A stretch of 64,000 nucleotides of DNA. Source: Bolinopsis microptera. Lineage: Eukaryota; Ctenophora; Tentaculata; Lobata; Bolinopsidae. The notes under the pieces were generated by a model that did no database searches, had not been told where the DNA came from, and was given only the letters and a program-made list of their open reading frames with translations. The stretch's first letter is position 1, and each line of letters starts with the position of its first letter. Both the position numbers and the translations under genes were made by a program. Location: positions 11,869,453-11,933,452 of the forward strand of contig NC_087084.1 in assembly GCF_026151205.1 (NCBI RefSeq), read 5' to 3'. Positions 47,567-61,073 of this stretch are shown in pieces.

Positions 47567-49778
47567 CAATCTGGTCATGATTCTTATTCCTTTGGGAGCT
47601 TCCCCAACTAATGGTGTCAGGGTACTCAGAACAGGTTTAAGAGCCCTACTTTTGGGCGCAGCTTTGTCCAGATCAACTAAGCTACAAATATAATACCTCG
47701 TTCAAGCTGCAATAATTCACTGCAAAGCTGTATTCTGTAACCACTGCCGTAGCTCCGATACGAACACTGTTTCTGAATGACTTGATATTTGATATGCATC
47801 TGATCTTCTATCACCAGTTTTAACATGAACTTACAACTAAGCCAGCGAAGCTGATAAGGCTATATTGATTGATGGTCATGGCATGTCATTCATCAAAGTA
47901 CTGAATCAAGACAGGCTACAGTAATACTGATACTAGTTATAGTTTTTCTTATAGAGACAAACGTATCAAACAAAAAGGTATCGTCATTTGTCCAAAACAT
48001 AACTAATCGATTGTTACAATTTATATCGAAATCGACCTTACAAACTACTAGGACAAAAGATCTCAATACAAACTCTAAAGAGGAACTGTGAACCCTGATG
48101 CGGGACAGGGATATATGGAGAGGGTTATCTGGCGTAGATCGGACTTTATAGTTCCGACATAGTAGCAGTATAGAAGTAGAGAGACCATATTAGTAACGCT
48201 AATGGCGAAGAAACGCCTTCACAACATGTTTACCATACATTTTTAAATAAATTTTGGTGTTGGTTTTTTCTATGAGTGATTATATTCTGAGTGTGAGGAA
48301 CTGGGAACGAAATGAAAACTTACACAACCTCATGCTAATTATAGAGCATCAACACTCGTCAATCAAAACCGTTCACTAGTTGAGGTAACAATTTGAGTCC
48401 TGGTCACAATTTTAGTTTACTAAGTGCAAGTATATTAAACAAAAATTATATTGAACTAAAAAGTACAGAATTTACTGTCGCTGGAATTTAGAACATCTTT
48501 GAATGCCAGATACCGGCGACAAACCACAGTGCAGTGGTCGAGCTCAATCCGAAGAGAACAAAGATTGCAATAGAGTTAAATCTTAAATAAGCTAATCTAA
48601 ATTTTTACATATTTTATTATTACTTGTTCAGTCAGTATAATACTAGTAGTAGATCAATGCAGAATATCGAGAGAAGAGGAGCTTTATTTACTTTCGTTCC
48701 TCAAATTCAGTATTACAGTAATCCCTTCTATAACACATTTGTTGGGATGAAACATTTAACGTAACATAACTGCGTTGTACAGGGAAACTGTGTTGAGAAG
48801 TGGTCACTTATTTTCGCGCTAAAATTAACTCTGACGTGCGCCAAACATGCACGAGGGAGATATTTCGTGTTTAAGAGATAATCAAAATAGTAATAGAGAC
48901 ATAATTGATGAATCAGATGATCTTGAAGCTGAGATAATATCAAATAAAAGAATCGAACGAGATGGCAGGATGTTATTTCGTTCCAATTGACAAGGATAAA
49001 AGAATGAAAATATTAATTTTAAATAAAACGGGATGAAAAATTTGCCCGAATAAACCGCGCTGTCAACTGAGGACTGCGTTTTTTAGGTGTGCATTATATA
49101 TATATGGGGAGTACTGTAATATACTATGCACTCGTAGACTTCTTGTGCTACTATTTGCCATGCAGCACTGATGATCGACGATCGTGCTACTATATTTTTA
49201 TAGGAAACTATAGACATCACCATTAAGGAATCTTATAACCTATTGTCCCTCTCCCGCCCCCCAAAATATAGTTACTACGAATATTAGGCTACTACCCCCA
49301 AACTAGACGTCTCCAAAAACCTGCAATAAATCCCCCACAAAAGAGTATACTAGTATACTGGGGCCCACTCGTTAGTCCGAATAAAAGCAACACGACGACC
49401 CAATCTCTTGTTATGAGGACTACATCACGCTCATTTTAAGTATTCCAGCTCCTCATACGTCATTCATAAGGCTCCTCTCCATACGGACACAAATAGTAGA
49501 CTCAGTAGTCCAACGGTCCAATCACTGGCCCGGAATCTTATAATTGACCAATCACAGCGCTCTATTTACGCCGCTTTTAACTGATTTGTACCAGGGAGGA
49601 ATGATAAGGAGGGGACTGATTTACTTTTAGTGTTTGAATATTCAACGAACGTGACCCACCAAAATGTTACCTGAAGTTGCAAACTGTGATAAGGATAAAG
49701 CTCACGCTGACCCTCATTGTTATTGCCAAACTTATTGCAACGTGATCTCCTTATTATCAGCTTGCTTTTATATTTCCG
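47567..49778. other. No supported gene
   Basis: AT-rich. An accaatcacagcg word near 49548 and a CpG-containing stretch before 49600 could be a promoter. The following 74-codon frame (49664-49888) has no family signature, and its second half is repeat-coded. Confidence 0.35.
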
Positions 49779-49853
49779 TGATAGTAACCATGGTTACCAT
49801 GATAGTAACCATGGCAACCATGATAGTAACCATGGTAACCATGATAGTAACCA
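49779..49853. repeat. 21-bp palindromic tandem repeat
   Basis: About 3.5 copies of a unit combining atagtaaccatgg with ttaccatg. The unit is partly self-complementary (ggttaccat with atggtaacc). Confidence 0.92.
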
Positions 49854-50440
49854 CATGCTGGGTGCCAGTTACTGTTTGGCGGGAGTGAGAACTGAAATTA
49901 TAATTTGTTTTACGACAGCAGTATAATCAGTCGGAGAGGCCTGTGAATCAGTTATAAGACGTCAAATATAACAATGGTTGTTACAAATTTACAAGTAATT
50001 GAAATCTACAGGCACCGTACTGACGAATTATACCAATTATGGGTACAACTGGTCAGTATGGTACCTTAAGTTTATGAGTACAACTACGGTGGCAAGATCT
50101 AGGTAACTAGACTTTTTCAACATTCTCATCAGCTGTGATAATGAATATAATTCTAAAACGATAGAAGCAAACATTCATAATTTCTGCTGACATGTACTTG
50201 CAGTGATTACCATGTAACCGCAAACAAGTAGAGCCTAGTAACGATGATAATAATTGAATAATCTTCAACGTTTTAAGTCTTTACGAAGCGCATATAACTA
50301 TATAAGTATTAAAGTTGTCGACGATATTGTAGATTTTTGCGGCAAAATAAGAGCTGATAACGAATACTGTATAAGCACAGAGTATAGAAGCTTTAGTTGA
50401 CTACTCAATTATGAATTGTAGCTTTTATCAAATAATATTA

Positions 50441-50565
50441 ATTTAAGTTCATTGTTGTATAATTCTGCAATATTTGAAATATTAGTTGTGGAACACTGAT
50501 GACTTCTGCAGTGAAAGGGTTGATGACTTCAGTGAAAACAGAATTATGCAACAATGAACTTAAAT
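50441..50565. repeat. MITE-like inverted repeat
   Basis: atttaagttcattgttgtat at the left is matched by the complement gcaacaatgaacttaaat at the right. The arms are 27 bp. The interior has a direct repeat, gatgacttctgcagtgaaa / gatgacttcagtgaaaa. Confidence 0.85.
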
Positions 50566-50934
50566 AGATAAAATGGCGACAAAGACTTTGTATAGGCTCG
50601 GGAACTGCTCAGACTGGTTAGAGCAGGCACAAGTAAACAGAAAGTATGTTAGACGAAGACGTGCAGATATCTTGATCGGGGTAAAATGTTTATTCGGAAA
50701 TTTACAGTACATCGTTAAACCACATATTTGATTAAATCTGCTATGCTATGTAAAATCAAAAAAGTGTCTTGCAAATTCAACATTTCAGGAGTTGCTTATT
50801 TTTACCGGTCTTTTAATTGAGATAAGTATTCGCTCGTGAAATCTCGTGAAATAAGGTAGCAATAACAACAAATTTATCTTGCTACTTAAAACTAATTTCT
50901 TTAATTACTTCATTAGTCACCGAATTCTGAACAC

Positions 50935-51475
50935 TAACAGCGAAAATAATGAATTTTCGGGAAACTAAAGCAAATATCAAAAGCAAATCTACTTGATCTT
51001 CTTGAAAAGCAGCCAAAGTTCTATTAATTCTATCATTATCCTAGTATCTTAACCAAGTGTTAGTAGAGAAATGAAGTTTAACTATTTAAGAAATCAGACG
51101 TATGCGCTTTATAAAGTTATTAGTTCACAATTAAATAATTCAGATAACCCATCTGTGATTAATTACAGCTGCCCTAATGGAAATTCTTTGATGAACTGGA
51201 GTACGAATAAGGCAGCAGCGATGCTGCAAGGGCGGTCGAACTATTCGATGACCCAGTTATAGAGGAATCTACGAATCTCTCCAAAGTATCCAAAGTAACT
51301 AATTAAGATATAATTAGAATTCTGAACAATATCAGCGAAAATTATGAATTTTTTCGGGGAAATAAAGCAAATCTCAAAAGCAAATCTACTTGATCTTCTT
51401 GGAAAAGCAGCCCAAGTTCTATTTCTATCATTACTAAGTGTTAATAGGGTAATGATCAGACGTACACGCTTTATT
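50935..51475 (+). repeat. Direct duplication about 390 bp apart
   Basis: 50935-51115 and 51325-51475 share ctacttgatcttcttg, gcagcc(a/c)aagttctatt and atcagacgta(t/c)gcgcttta, with small gaps. Neither copy encodes a recognisable protein. Confidence 0.8.
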
Positions 51476-52940
51476 CATTAAGATATAGTTAGACATGCCT
51501 CATAAAGAGGGTAATAGTATGAGCTATAATTAGCTTAAAAGCCTAGTTTTAAAACTAAACATCTGTCCAATATTCAGGGGGCTGCTTTCCGAAAGGTTGA
51601 GCATATTTACTTATCAAACGAATCGGAAAATTCCAAAGAGCATGATGAATTTACTTAGGTCCTTTATCTCTTTTGATCTGCAAATACGAGCGGTAATGAT
51701 ATTCGTAAAGCCGCGTATATATTACGTGACCGTCATCGTGCAAATAAAAGAGTTATAATTAAATATTTACAGAATTTGAACTTTACATGTGTGAACTTCA
51801 AAAGCTTGGTAAATTAACAAAAGTTATTTGGACGCAAAAATCGGAAATTGAAACAAACAGGTTTTGTTTTCAACAACAAATAGTTCTGGAGTTGCATTTG
51901 ATAATAACTGATTAGACAAGTTTCTTTTCTGGGGTCGACTCAATGAGAAGCAATGCTAGCAAAAGTAGCTATTGGATTGGGCCTCGAATTATAAGCTTAT
52001 AAGTTATAGTTATACCTGTACAGTTATACGATATAACTCACAATGAATAATACTAGTCAATCTCTAATGGCTCAGAAGAGGGTGTCAAAAAGCTTGAACC
52101 AGAACGCCCAGCACCAGTATAAAATGCTGGAACCATGCTGGCCAGTGCCTGGCCAGTGGCCAGTATGTCTAATTAGTAAATAGTAAACGATGTACAGATA
52201 TGATTATAACCGATTAGTTGTGGGGCTACTAACGATTTGCTTGGCGACCCAGTAGTATCAACGATTATGCAAATTGGTGAGTGTGACTCTATGAATTTTA
52301 TTTTGTTTGACCAACATCTTGTTTGATTTATACATTAGAGTAAAATGTGTTTTCGTTCACATTTGTCTAATTTAAACAGATGTGCACCAAGAATCATGGA
52401 ACTTGAAGCAGTCCCTAGGCTGAGTAGTATGACGGACTCATAATGGCTTAATGGTTACAGTACTTTACAAGTAATAGGTGAGTAATGGAGTATAATGAGT
52501 ATCCTTGACACTTAATTTGGTATTTCCACTGATCTCCCATTTACACGTTGTAGTAAGTGTCTTCAAATCTATTATTATTCGCAAACAAATAGCTCTTACC
52601 CGACGCACCCAAAAGAAATCAATATACCGAGCTATAGTTGATCCAGTGCAGCAGCAAGGGACAAAACTACACTGGTATATAAAAGTATAAAGAGATAATA
52701 AAAGAATAAGGTTCGAAACACATTGCACAATAACTACATAACTGACGTTGAATATGTAATCGACGATTCAAAAGCTGGTCGCCTCGAGATAAGGACTTAA
52801 GGAGATATTATGTCTTTAATTTCCCATCATTCCCATCAATCACAACTACATAATATTTAAGTCAACCTACTGCTAAGTATCCCATACACTAAGCGTATCC
52901 AAAAGAACAATCATATTGATTTTGTAACACTCTGAAGTAA
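51476..52940. other. No gene seen
   Basis: AT-rich, with only short frames lacking features. Confidence 0.4.
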
Positions 52941-53054
52941 ACAGTAGATAAAGTAGATCAAGTAGATCAAGTAGATCAAATAGATAAAGTAGATCAAGTA
53001 GATCAAGTAGATCAAGTATAAGATCAAGTAGATCAAGTAGATCAAGTAGATCAA
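52941..53054 (+). repeat. 10-bp tandem repeat (gtagatcaa)n
   Basis: About eleven copies of gtagatcaag/gtagataaag. Confidence 0.95.
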
Positions 53055-53942
53055 CTTAACATGTGAATTATCAGTTTTGAGCACCTTTTTATATAACTAT
53101 AAGTACCTTCGAATACTTCCAGTGTGAATTAAGACTACACAAAAGTCCCTATTGTGACCCTAAACAAGACGGAGCTGAACAAGGAGATATAATAACACTG
53201 TCTGGTTCAGTCCTACACTGTCTGGTTCTGATCCTAATAATCCTAACAATGGGATGAGACGTGATTATCCGTTTAAATACTATACAGTGTCGAGCCTATA
53301 GTGTATACCATAGTGCAGACTGCAGCTGCTATTATAGTGTTGATGCTGAAATGATGTTTAGGGTACAACACAGAACAGTGTTGTTTGTTAAATGAAATTG
53401 GAGGTCACGCTCATGTAGGCACACTGGATATAATTGCGGGTTCTGGAAATGTGTCCCGGAGATACGGTTATCTCCGAGATCAGATGTGTCCATGGCACAA
53501 TTAATAGCACCAGATTTCAATAAATGTACGATAATAATGGACACCAAGTATTACTGTGTTCGTGACTAATTGTGCTGGTCCAAATTTGCCACATGGACAT
53601 TGGAAATCTAGGTAGCGTGTGATAGGTAAAATCAACTTACCATTCACCGAAATCAGCTCCTGAGTAGGCCAAGATATTTATGGAAAAATCTTTTATTTTT
53701 GGTTCTTCTAAATCGTCTAAATATGGATCATTACTTTTCACATCGTTAGGTTTTCAAATTTACACGTGAGTAGATCCAGTCCTCCGAATTACGAGGTTTT
53801 ACCTCATCCTCATCGTGAGTGACCTAAGTGATGGCCGGTGTACCGTACATGGTTTTACTCCAAGGTCACAAAACTGAGCGAAAATGTTTAATCTAAAATA
53901 ATGATTTATCTTTGGATGTAGCTAGAATGATCTGTGTTCGAC
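53055..53942. other. No supported gene; possible 5' region
   Basis: AT-rich DNA upstream of the candidate exon at 53943. Short frames only. Confidence 0.3.
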
Positions 53943-54001
53943 ATGAGCTTCATGAGCGGTGGCGGCGTCGCGGAAAATTTAGCGGCGTCCATGTCGGACA
54001 G
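53943..54001 (+). CDS. Candidate first coding exon of an unknown gene
   Basis: A short GC-rich island in AT-rich DNA starts with ATG and reads MSFMSGGGVAENLAASMSDR to a donor, ggacag|gtataa, in phase 2. Composition and CpG content differ sharply from the flanks, as first coding exons often do. No following exon was identified in the window, and the peptide matches no family I know. It could be chance. Confidence 0.25.
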
Positions 54002-54418
54002 GTATAACTGCAGTTTTAACGGCTTTTGAAACTTTTGCCCGAAACACCTTGGCTTGGGCCATTAAGATTTTATCGCGATTACACTGCTGGAGACAACTTT
54101 ATTTCGTTGATACCGTTGGCTAGTAAAACTTTTTTGTTGATTGACAAACTAGAGATGATATAGAAGAATGACAAAGTTATCTAACAGATCATTCGCGATG
54201 ATAACTCAACTTCAGTCTTCAATACATTAAATATTCATTAAGTTTATAAAACTCCAATGACAAGGGCCACCAAAGGCTCAGAAAACTTGTCAAGCTCTCA
54301 ACTCAACATGTGCAACTAGCTAACTAGATTACAACTTACAATTCAGATTCTGATCTAACTCAGAAGGTGTCTCCAGCAGATAACACGAGATTCACAATTA
54401 CGTACGACATAGCTATGT
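54002..54418. other. No gene seen
   Basis: AT-rich; it would be intron if the preceding candidate exon is real. Confidence 0.3.
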
Positions 54419-55502
54419 ACTGCCGTTCCCTGAGAAAACGCATTAAGTCACATCGATGTCATTTTGAGAAAATGGGACAAACGTGTTCGTGGTTTTTTAA
54501 GAAATTTTATTCGCATAAACGGGGTTAATTTTGACATCTATTTGTAAATAAATTATTGTCATATGTCCTAAACATGCTTAAAAGCATAAATTCACCAACA
54601 CTGATCTACAAAAACCATTTTCCTCCAGAATAACTGAACTATTTTCCCATCCGCATTGGACTTAATGCCTTTTCTGAGGGAATTGCGGACTTAATGCCTT
54701 TTATCAGGATCGATTTCAACCGATTCCTCTCTAGAAAGGCAGTAAGTCCATTTTTTCTCAGATAAAGTCAACACAGAAAATACAATATCTCTATATTTTT
54801 GATCATATCTTGGCAATATAATTATGTGGGCCTCCTGTCCATTGCAAGTAAGTAATATTGACGAAAAATGGACAATTTTTCGCTCAAAATGCCTATAACT
54901 TCTTAAACATCAAATATTTTGGAATAATTTTTACAGCATCGTATTCAGCTCGGTCAGACGCATTAATTTGGGTAAAAATATTTAAACATACAGTATTTAA
55001 AGCACCAAATTTTTCAAAAAATGTTTCAATAATTCACACAAGGGGGGACCCTTGTGTTCAGGTTCAAAAATTTTGAAAATAATATTTCTTTAAATTTTGA
55101 AATATTAGTACCAAAATTGTTTGCTTGCTGAGCTGATTACGACCACATAAAAATTGTTTCGATATAACTAAAACTGTGTAAGTTATAGGCCAAAAACTAT
55201 AAAAACTGCAAATAAAGTCTGGACTTAATGCCTTTTCTCAGGGAATCTCAAGGAACAGAAAAAGTTCCCTCAGAGAAGGCATTACAAATGGACTTAATGC
55301 CTTTTCTCAGGGAAGGTTTTGGAATAACGAGCTAAATATTCACGTTTTGTGTGACTTAATGCCTTTGGCGGTAGCTAAAACAGTATTTTGATAACTTGAT
55401 TCATAGCTTAAGTTGTAGAGAATCTTCTCCTGAAAATTTTGGTACCAATATCTCAAAATTTCGAAAAAATGGACTTAATGCGTTTTCTCAGGGAACGGCA
55501 GT
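54419..55502. mobile_element. 1.08-kb DNA transposon-like element with 31-bp perfect TIRs
   Basis: Left end 54419-54449 (actgccgttccctgagaaaa...) and right end 55472-55502 are exact reverse complements over 31 bp. The terminal motif ggacttaatgccttttctca recurs inside about four to five times (near 54657, 54688, 55221, 55290, 55350). No transposase frame was found, so it is non-autonomous. A truncated relative lies at 16337-16640. A target duplication could not be fixed. Confidence 0.9.
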
Positions 55503-58500
55503 GTAGTGAAATGGTCATCATAGGGTTGCCAGATTCTGAGGAAACTAGAGGCCTTAATGTGAGATTGTAAATTTCATTTTAGGCCACTGATCAATAAAAA
55601 TAATATAGAAACAAGAAGAAGCTCTTATATTGACAGTGTGCTATCGATCAGCTGACGGTAGATTATATTTATAAAAGTATAAAGAGCTAGAGGCAGACAC
55701 TTAATGAATTAGAAATTAAGAGAGAATTCTAAACCATTTCATTTTAGAAGTTTACCGCGTATAAATGTGTCTTTAAAATAGACTTCATAGTCTTGTAAAG
55801 TCTAGTTCCAATATCGGCCAGACTGCAAACTTTCCAGACAGTAAGGTTTAGTAAGGGCTATCAACTAATTTATCGATTATAATACCACGGAGCTCATTCA
55901 GTTATCTCAAAATGTCTTGAGCGATCTATCAGCTCTAACTATAATTATAGATTCTAAACTTCTGTCATAATATATGATCAATAGCTGCGAGACTCAATAA
56001 CTTTGTAGACATCTTGAATCTGGATTCAAGAATTAGTGAGTATTTTCTATTTACCTATAAATATGAAACTTGTTTAACCGTCCTACTAGGACTCCTAGAT
56101 ATACTCAACAGTGATGAACAGTTGTTTAACGTAATACCGGTTGTTCAAATTGCTGAGGTAATATATTTAGATTCGAAAGGTTATGCGTCACAGTTCATTA
56201 TACTGCGCAATCCTCATTCATGATGCACAAGACAAATCATATTTATTGAAACTAACGATCAGCACCAACAATAGTTCATTAATCATCGATCACGTACAAA
56301 ATGATCAAAAGGAGACGGACGCTATCCAGAGAACTTATTGCGACGCTCTAACAACAGCCCTACAACAATGACAAACCATTACAGCATTAAATTATAGATA
56401 TTAGTTAGTCTCACAGAGATATGTGCCCTACCAGTTGTCCTCTTTCCTCGGGTAATTAAACAGGTCTTTTCTCTCCTCACCAATTTTACCACAAGTTTCT
56501 GTTACTCAGGGACAATGTACATGGCTATAGTTGGTTGTGGGGAATGATGAATTGTCAACACATTACAATGGTATGTGATGAGGTTCAGGGGAGTTGATTA
56601 ATGACTAATAGTCCTCGAGATCTGCCCATTATTATGAAGTTATGACAAATTTGATGCACAAAAAGCCAAGGCGTGAAGGAGTAAAATTTATTTGATAAAG
56701 TAAAGCTTTATCAAAAAAACGGAAAGTTGTCAATGAAAGACCTATAACTCTATAAAACAGTACAAAGCTGCACGTGGACTTTCAGACTACCTGGCATCTG
56801 AAGTTCAGCCATTAGTCCTTTATAACTGGCACAGGACCTGGTTGCACTAATGAAGTGATAAAAGCAGCCGTTTTGTTGCAGAAATGAGAGCTATTTAGGA
56901 CGCTATATTAGAGTATTAGGACGCTATATTGTATAGCAGGACGCTATATATATAGTGAGAGTTGATAACAAAAGAGAGGGCTCATGTTGCCGGCTCCTTT
57001 TATCGCTGTCATTGTTAAACAGAATCCTAATAGCACAGTGTTGTTAGCTGAATTGCGGGACAGCTGTATTTGACTGGTAAGGGTGAAGTAAACTGTCACG
57101 TGTCAAATAAGTCGTTACCGCCTTTAAAAAAGTTAGGGGCAAACATAAACTGACAACACTATAATATAATACCACTATAGTCTACAATATATAAAAGTAT
57201 TAACCACAGAAGAATATGGTGTTGATATTCTCTTGACTTAAAATAACTGAGTCAAGCAAATTTTTTTGTTTGTCTATAATTTTTCAACATTTTTATAATT
57301 ATTGCGCAAAATCTAACTTCTTTGAGCTTCTCCCGAGAAGTGCTCATATAAATTTAGAAAATAAGACTAAGTTATTACTAAACGATTGCAAAACTTAATT
57401 CAAATTCGGTTTGGTTTGCTTTGGTATTTATTATGGTAACGTAAGCATTAACTATTAAGTAAGTTCAAGATGTTATGTAAGTTCAAGAAACAACATAACA
57501 TTAATGAAAGACCAGACCAAGTAATTAACATCTCACCGCCAACAACAAGGGAATACCTAAAATAAATTATTTTGAAGGGTGTCGACTGTCAAATAGTCAA
57601 AAAATTTGCGCCAAATTAGAGCTTTTTAAAGGTTTACCAAACGACCTTCTCTCCTAAGAAACTTCTGGGTGGATCAGAATTTTCTAAATTTGGATCATTT
57701 AAGTTTGTCGCTCCTCAAATTCTGTCGAAAAGAAGGTTTAGTCTGTCAAGTTTGTCTCAAGACTCTGGGTCACAGACCACAATCAACTTATTCAGTGACA
57801 AAGACCATTTGAAAACTGCATAAACATAAAGAATCAAACAAACCAAAATGACTGCTTCGAGTAACAAAAATGATTTTAGAAAACTTTTGTCCTAAGAAAA
57901 TTTAAATGAAAGAACAAAGATAGATCTGTAAAATTAAATCTTTATAACGGCCGCTTAGAAAAAATCAAAAATAAACCTTTGAGTCTTCAAAGGTCGATTT
58001 TAATGTTAAGAACAAAGAAACCTTGCTCAGTAACTTATAATTATATTGTTGTTTATTTTATGACAGCGGCCTTCCAAACGAACATTTTTTATGACACAAC
58101 AAAGCGACGTTCCGATAAAATGTTTGTTAGAATTTGCAATATAATCTATAATTTACCATATTATCCGGTAGCCCATGATATTTTAGCATTTTTAAGGTTT
58201 ATTTTTTACCAACCTGTTAAAGTTTTCTAGAACTTAAGACAAATAGTTCCTTATACTGGCACAACGTAGATTTGATTGAGACGTTTAATAGTTTAATATT
58301 GCTGCATTTGCATTAATTTATGGGAACAAAGTTCTTACAAACTTACAAAGGTGCAAATTGTCACATATACAGTCGAATAAAGTTGTTACAATGAATGTGA
58401 TGTCATATTATCAAGCTCGACCGCTAACACTTACAGTAACAATGCACCTTAATAGTAATAATAAAATACGAATGAACCTGAATAGTTATATCGTCAGCTG

Positions 58501-58840
58501 TATGTAACTATAAATTTCTCAAATTTGATTATTTAACATGGCCAGCTGTTGGGTAACCTATTCTTACTTTTCTTACAACTCCTCTTTTTATAATAGGTAG
58601 TACATTTGTACTCAGTCCTAAATAAAACCAAACATCATTACCCTCAAAACAACACTCAACAGTTTTCCAACATTCACAAAAGCCTTTCCTCGGAATCAAC
58701 CAGCGCGAATAAACCCCACAAAACAATGCGAGTCTATTATATTTACCAGCCACCGCTCACAACTACCATACTGCAATTAGACAGTGAATCAGTGTCATTC
58801 TCTGTCACCTATAAGATTCCTGACAGCTAGTCTCCTCCTC
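55503..58840. other. Gene-less AT-rich stretch
   Basis: About 3.3 kb without supported exons. ggacgctatatt occurs three times at 56899-56950. A TATAAAA near 57190 follows a run of ataatata and has no partner signals. Confidence 0.4.
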
Positions 58841-58844
58841 CTCC

Positions 58845-59207
58845 TGATTGGACCGCCTGGCTGGCCCGCATAATGAAGGTTACGGTACTGATTGCTGCAC
58901 CCCACCTGTGTTGTCTAACAGTCTGGCACAGAGCGGGCCCCGGTATAAAACCACCATGTCACAACCTCTCTCTCTCTCAGCATCAGGCGTCACGTGGTAT
59001 TACGAACTACGACCTCACACTCGCATATATTGACATATTCTGAGATTACAAGCCACCTGGAGCCTAGTCGTTAGATCTGGAAAACTCGCTTCTACCACTT
59101 TAATACATGATGCAGGATGCTGGTCTGTTAAGATATTGCTCGGAATCAGCACCAATACGTGGAGTAATGACAAAGTGGCAGATTTACAGATTACAGGGGT
59201 AGTGGTA
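58845..59207 (+). promoter_or_regulatory. Promoter-like region with possible non-coding first exon
   Basis: An inverted CCAAT box (gattggacc, 58847), a GC-rich stretch and TATAAAA within ccccggtataaaacc (about 58942) stand in order. A CT-rich tract lies 30 nt beyond. A strong donor-like gtggtag|gtgagtattg occurs at about 59207. This could be a core promoter and 5' UTR exon of a gene continuing to the right, but no coding exon was recognised. Confidence 0.3.
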
Positions 59208-61073
59208 GGTGAGTATTGGGGGTATTCTTTAATTACGTCGTAAAGGATCTGCCGAGGGTGGAATTATGGAACACAAATATAATATATCGCCTCGGTATGA
59301 ATTATAGGGTAACGTCGGATGCATTTTAGCGCGTAATATGTTTTCGTCAAACTCAAAATCTGAACTATGTTTTGCCGCATAAAATATTCGCAACAATTTT
59401 TTAAATCATTATTGTAACAATTATTTTATGTAAATGTTTCAATTTTTTTGCCGTGAAATATATAAAGCAAAATTTAGATACAGACAGCTGCACAAAATTT
59501 AAATTACATAGAAAAGGTCTCGCTGAAATGTAATTTTTTATCGATGTTTTGATCAGTGGTCTCAAAATCAAATTTGAAGCAACAACAAAAAAACATTTGC
59601 CCGACAAAAAGTTCAGTTTTCGTCGACAAAAAATGTTCGGACTTAAATAGTCGTTAATTTTATTTTCGCGACCAAAATCTCCGACATTATTGTGTCTAAT
59701 CACTCTATCAGCAAATACGCTGCGATACTCTCCCGCAAATTGCAAAGCACAAAGCGTAAAACTATAAACTTTAATAGTTTAATACTAGACACCTCCTACC
59801 ACCTAATCTACAAGCACTGAAGTGAGTGAACTAGTCTATTATACTTAAGTGCTAACCCTAACAAAGCATGCACAGGTCACCCAACGCCTAGTGCCTTTTA
59901 ATAATAGGTTAATGGCAGCGTTATAACGGTGCCTAGTGCGGTGACCTACTACCGTGGGTTGTCATGGTGATATAGCTATATCGTGCGGGTTATTATCCGG
60001 GTAATGTGCTAATCAGGCGTTTGACAGCCAGCAGCCCAGTATGCCGTGCTGACTGCTGCTGTGTCCTATAGTGTTAGATGTAACTTTCAGCGGACACTTG
60101 TCCCGGACACTTGTCACGGACACCCTTAAAGTGCTATTATGGATTCTCGTACTCGTTAACTGCTGTAAAGAAAGTATAAAACTTTATGCATAGTAGGAGG
60201 GGATTATTACCATTTGCAAGTGAAAATTTAAAAATTGTTAATTCCTTTGCGCCCTATATTTACTCTTTTATCCACTTCAAAAGTTCTGGACACTAATTAA
60301 AGAGCTGTGCTTGGTTGTCTTAAATTGTTCCTATAGAGCTGAAGTTATTCATCAACAAACTAAAAAGTCATTGTCATAAAATAGCAAAGTTAGAGCTAAA
60401 TGATAAATGCGTCACGCCTTATAAACAGAATTCAACTATTAACTTACTACAGCTAAAACAAATTAAAGATTGTAAGTATCGACAGAAATTAGAAAAAATG
60501 TAATTACCAAACGTAAAGTTTGGTTAATTACTTCATGTAAGCTTTTAAGCTTAATTGTTGTATCTTACAATTCATGATCAGCTGACAGTTGTCTTTTTCG
60601 TGAGTATGCCAAATAACAAGCACGTTATCAATTTAAACGTTATCAAATATACCGTCACAATCAGCTGTGAGAAATGATCTCTCAATGGCAATTCACTAAT
60701 TCATATCTCAACTTCTATCAATAAAGTGGTCCATCAATAGAGACTTAACACGACTTGATAAGCACGCTGGGCCGCAGACGAAACTTATCTATTCATAGCT
60801 ATGTGTTGTTTAATTCATGGGAAACAAGCTGTTCGATTAAATTGTAAAAACTCAGTGACGAATATGAGGTGGCAGTGGATCGGAACTAAGAAGAATAGTT
60901 TGGTTGTTGTTGTGTTGTTGTATAAAACTTTAGTCTGGCACGTGATTGTGCCACTTCAGCATGCTAGGGACTTGTTGATCAACATTTAAAATTTAAGTGT
61001 TATAAGGTTTAACATTGACTGATCAAATTGGTTGTAGTTATAGTTATCCGACAGGTCTTTCATTGCAACTACA
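59208..61073. other. No gene seen
   Basis: AT-rich, with only short frames and no conserved features. Confidence 0.4.

Noticed and set aside
49664-49888. 74-codon hydrophobic frame
   Set aside because: Its second half is translated 21-bp palindromic repeat and the first half has no recognisable feature.
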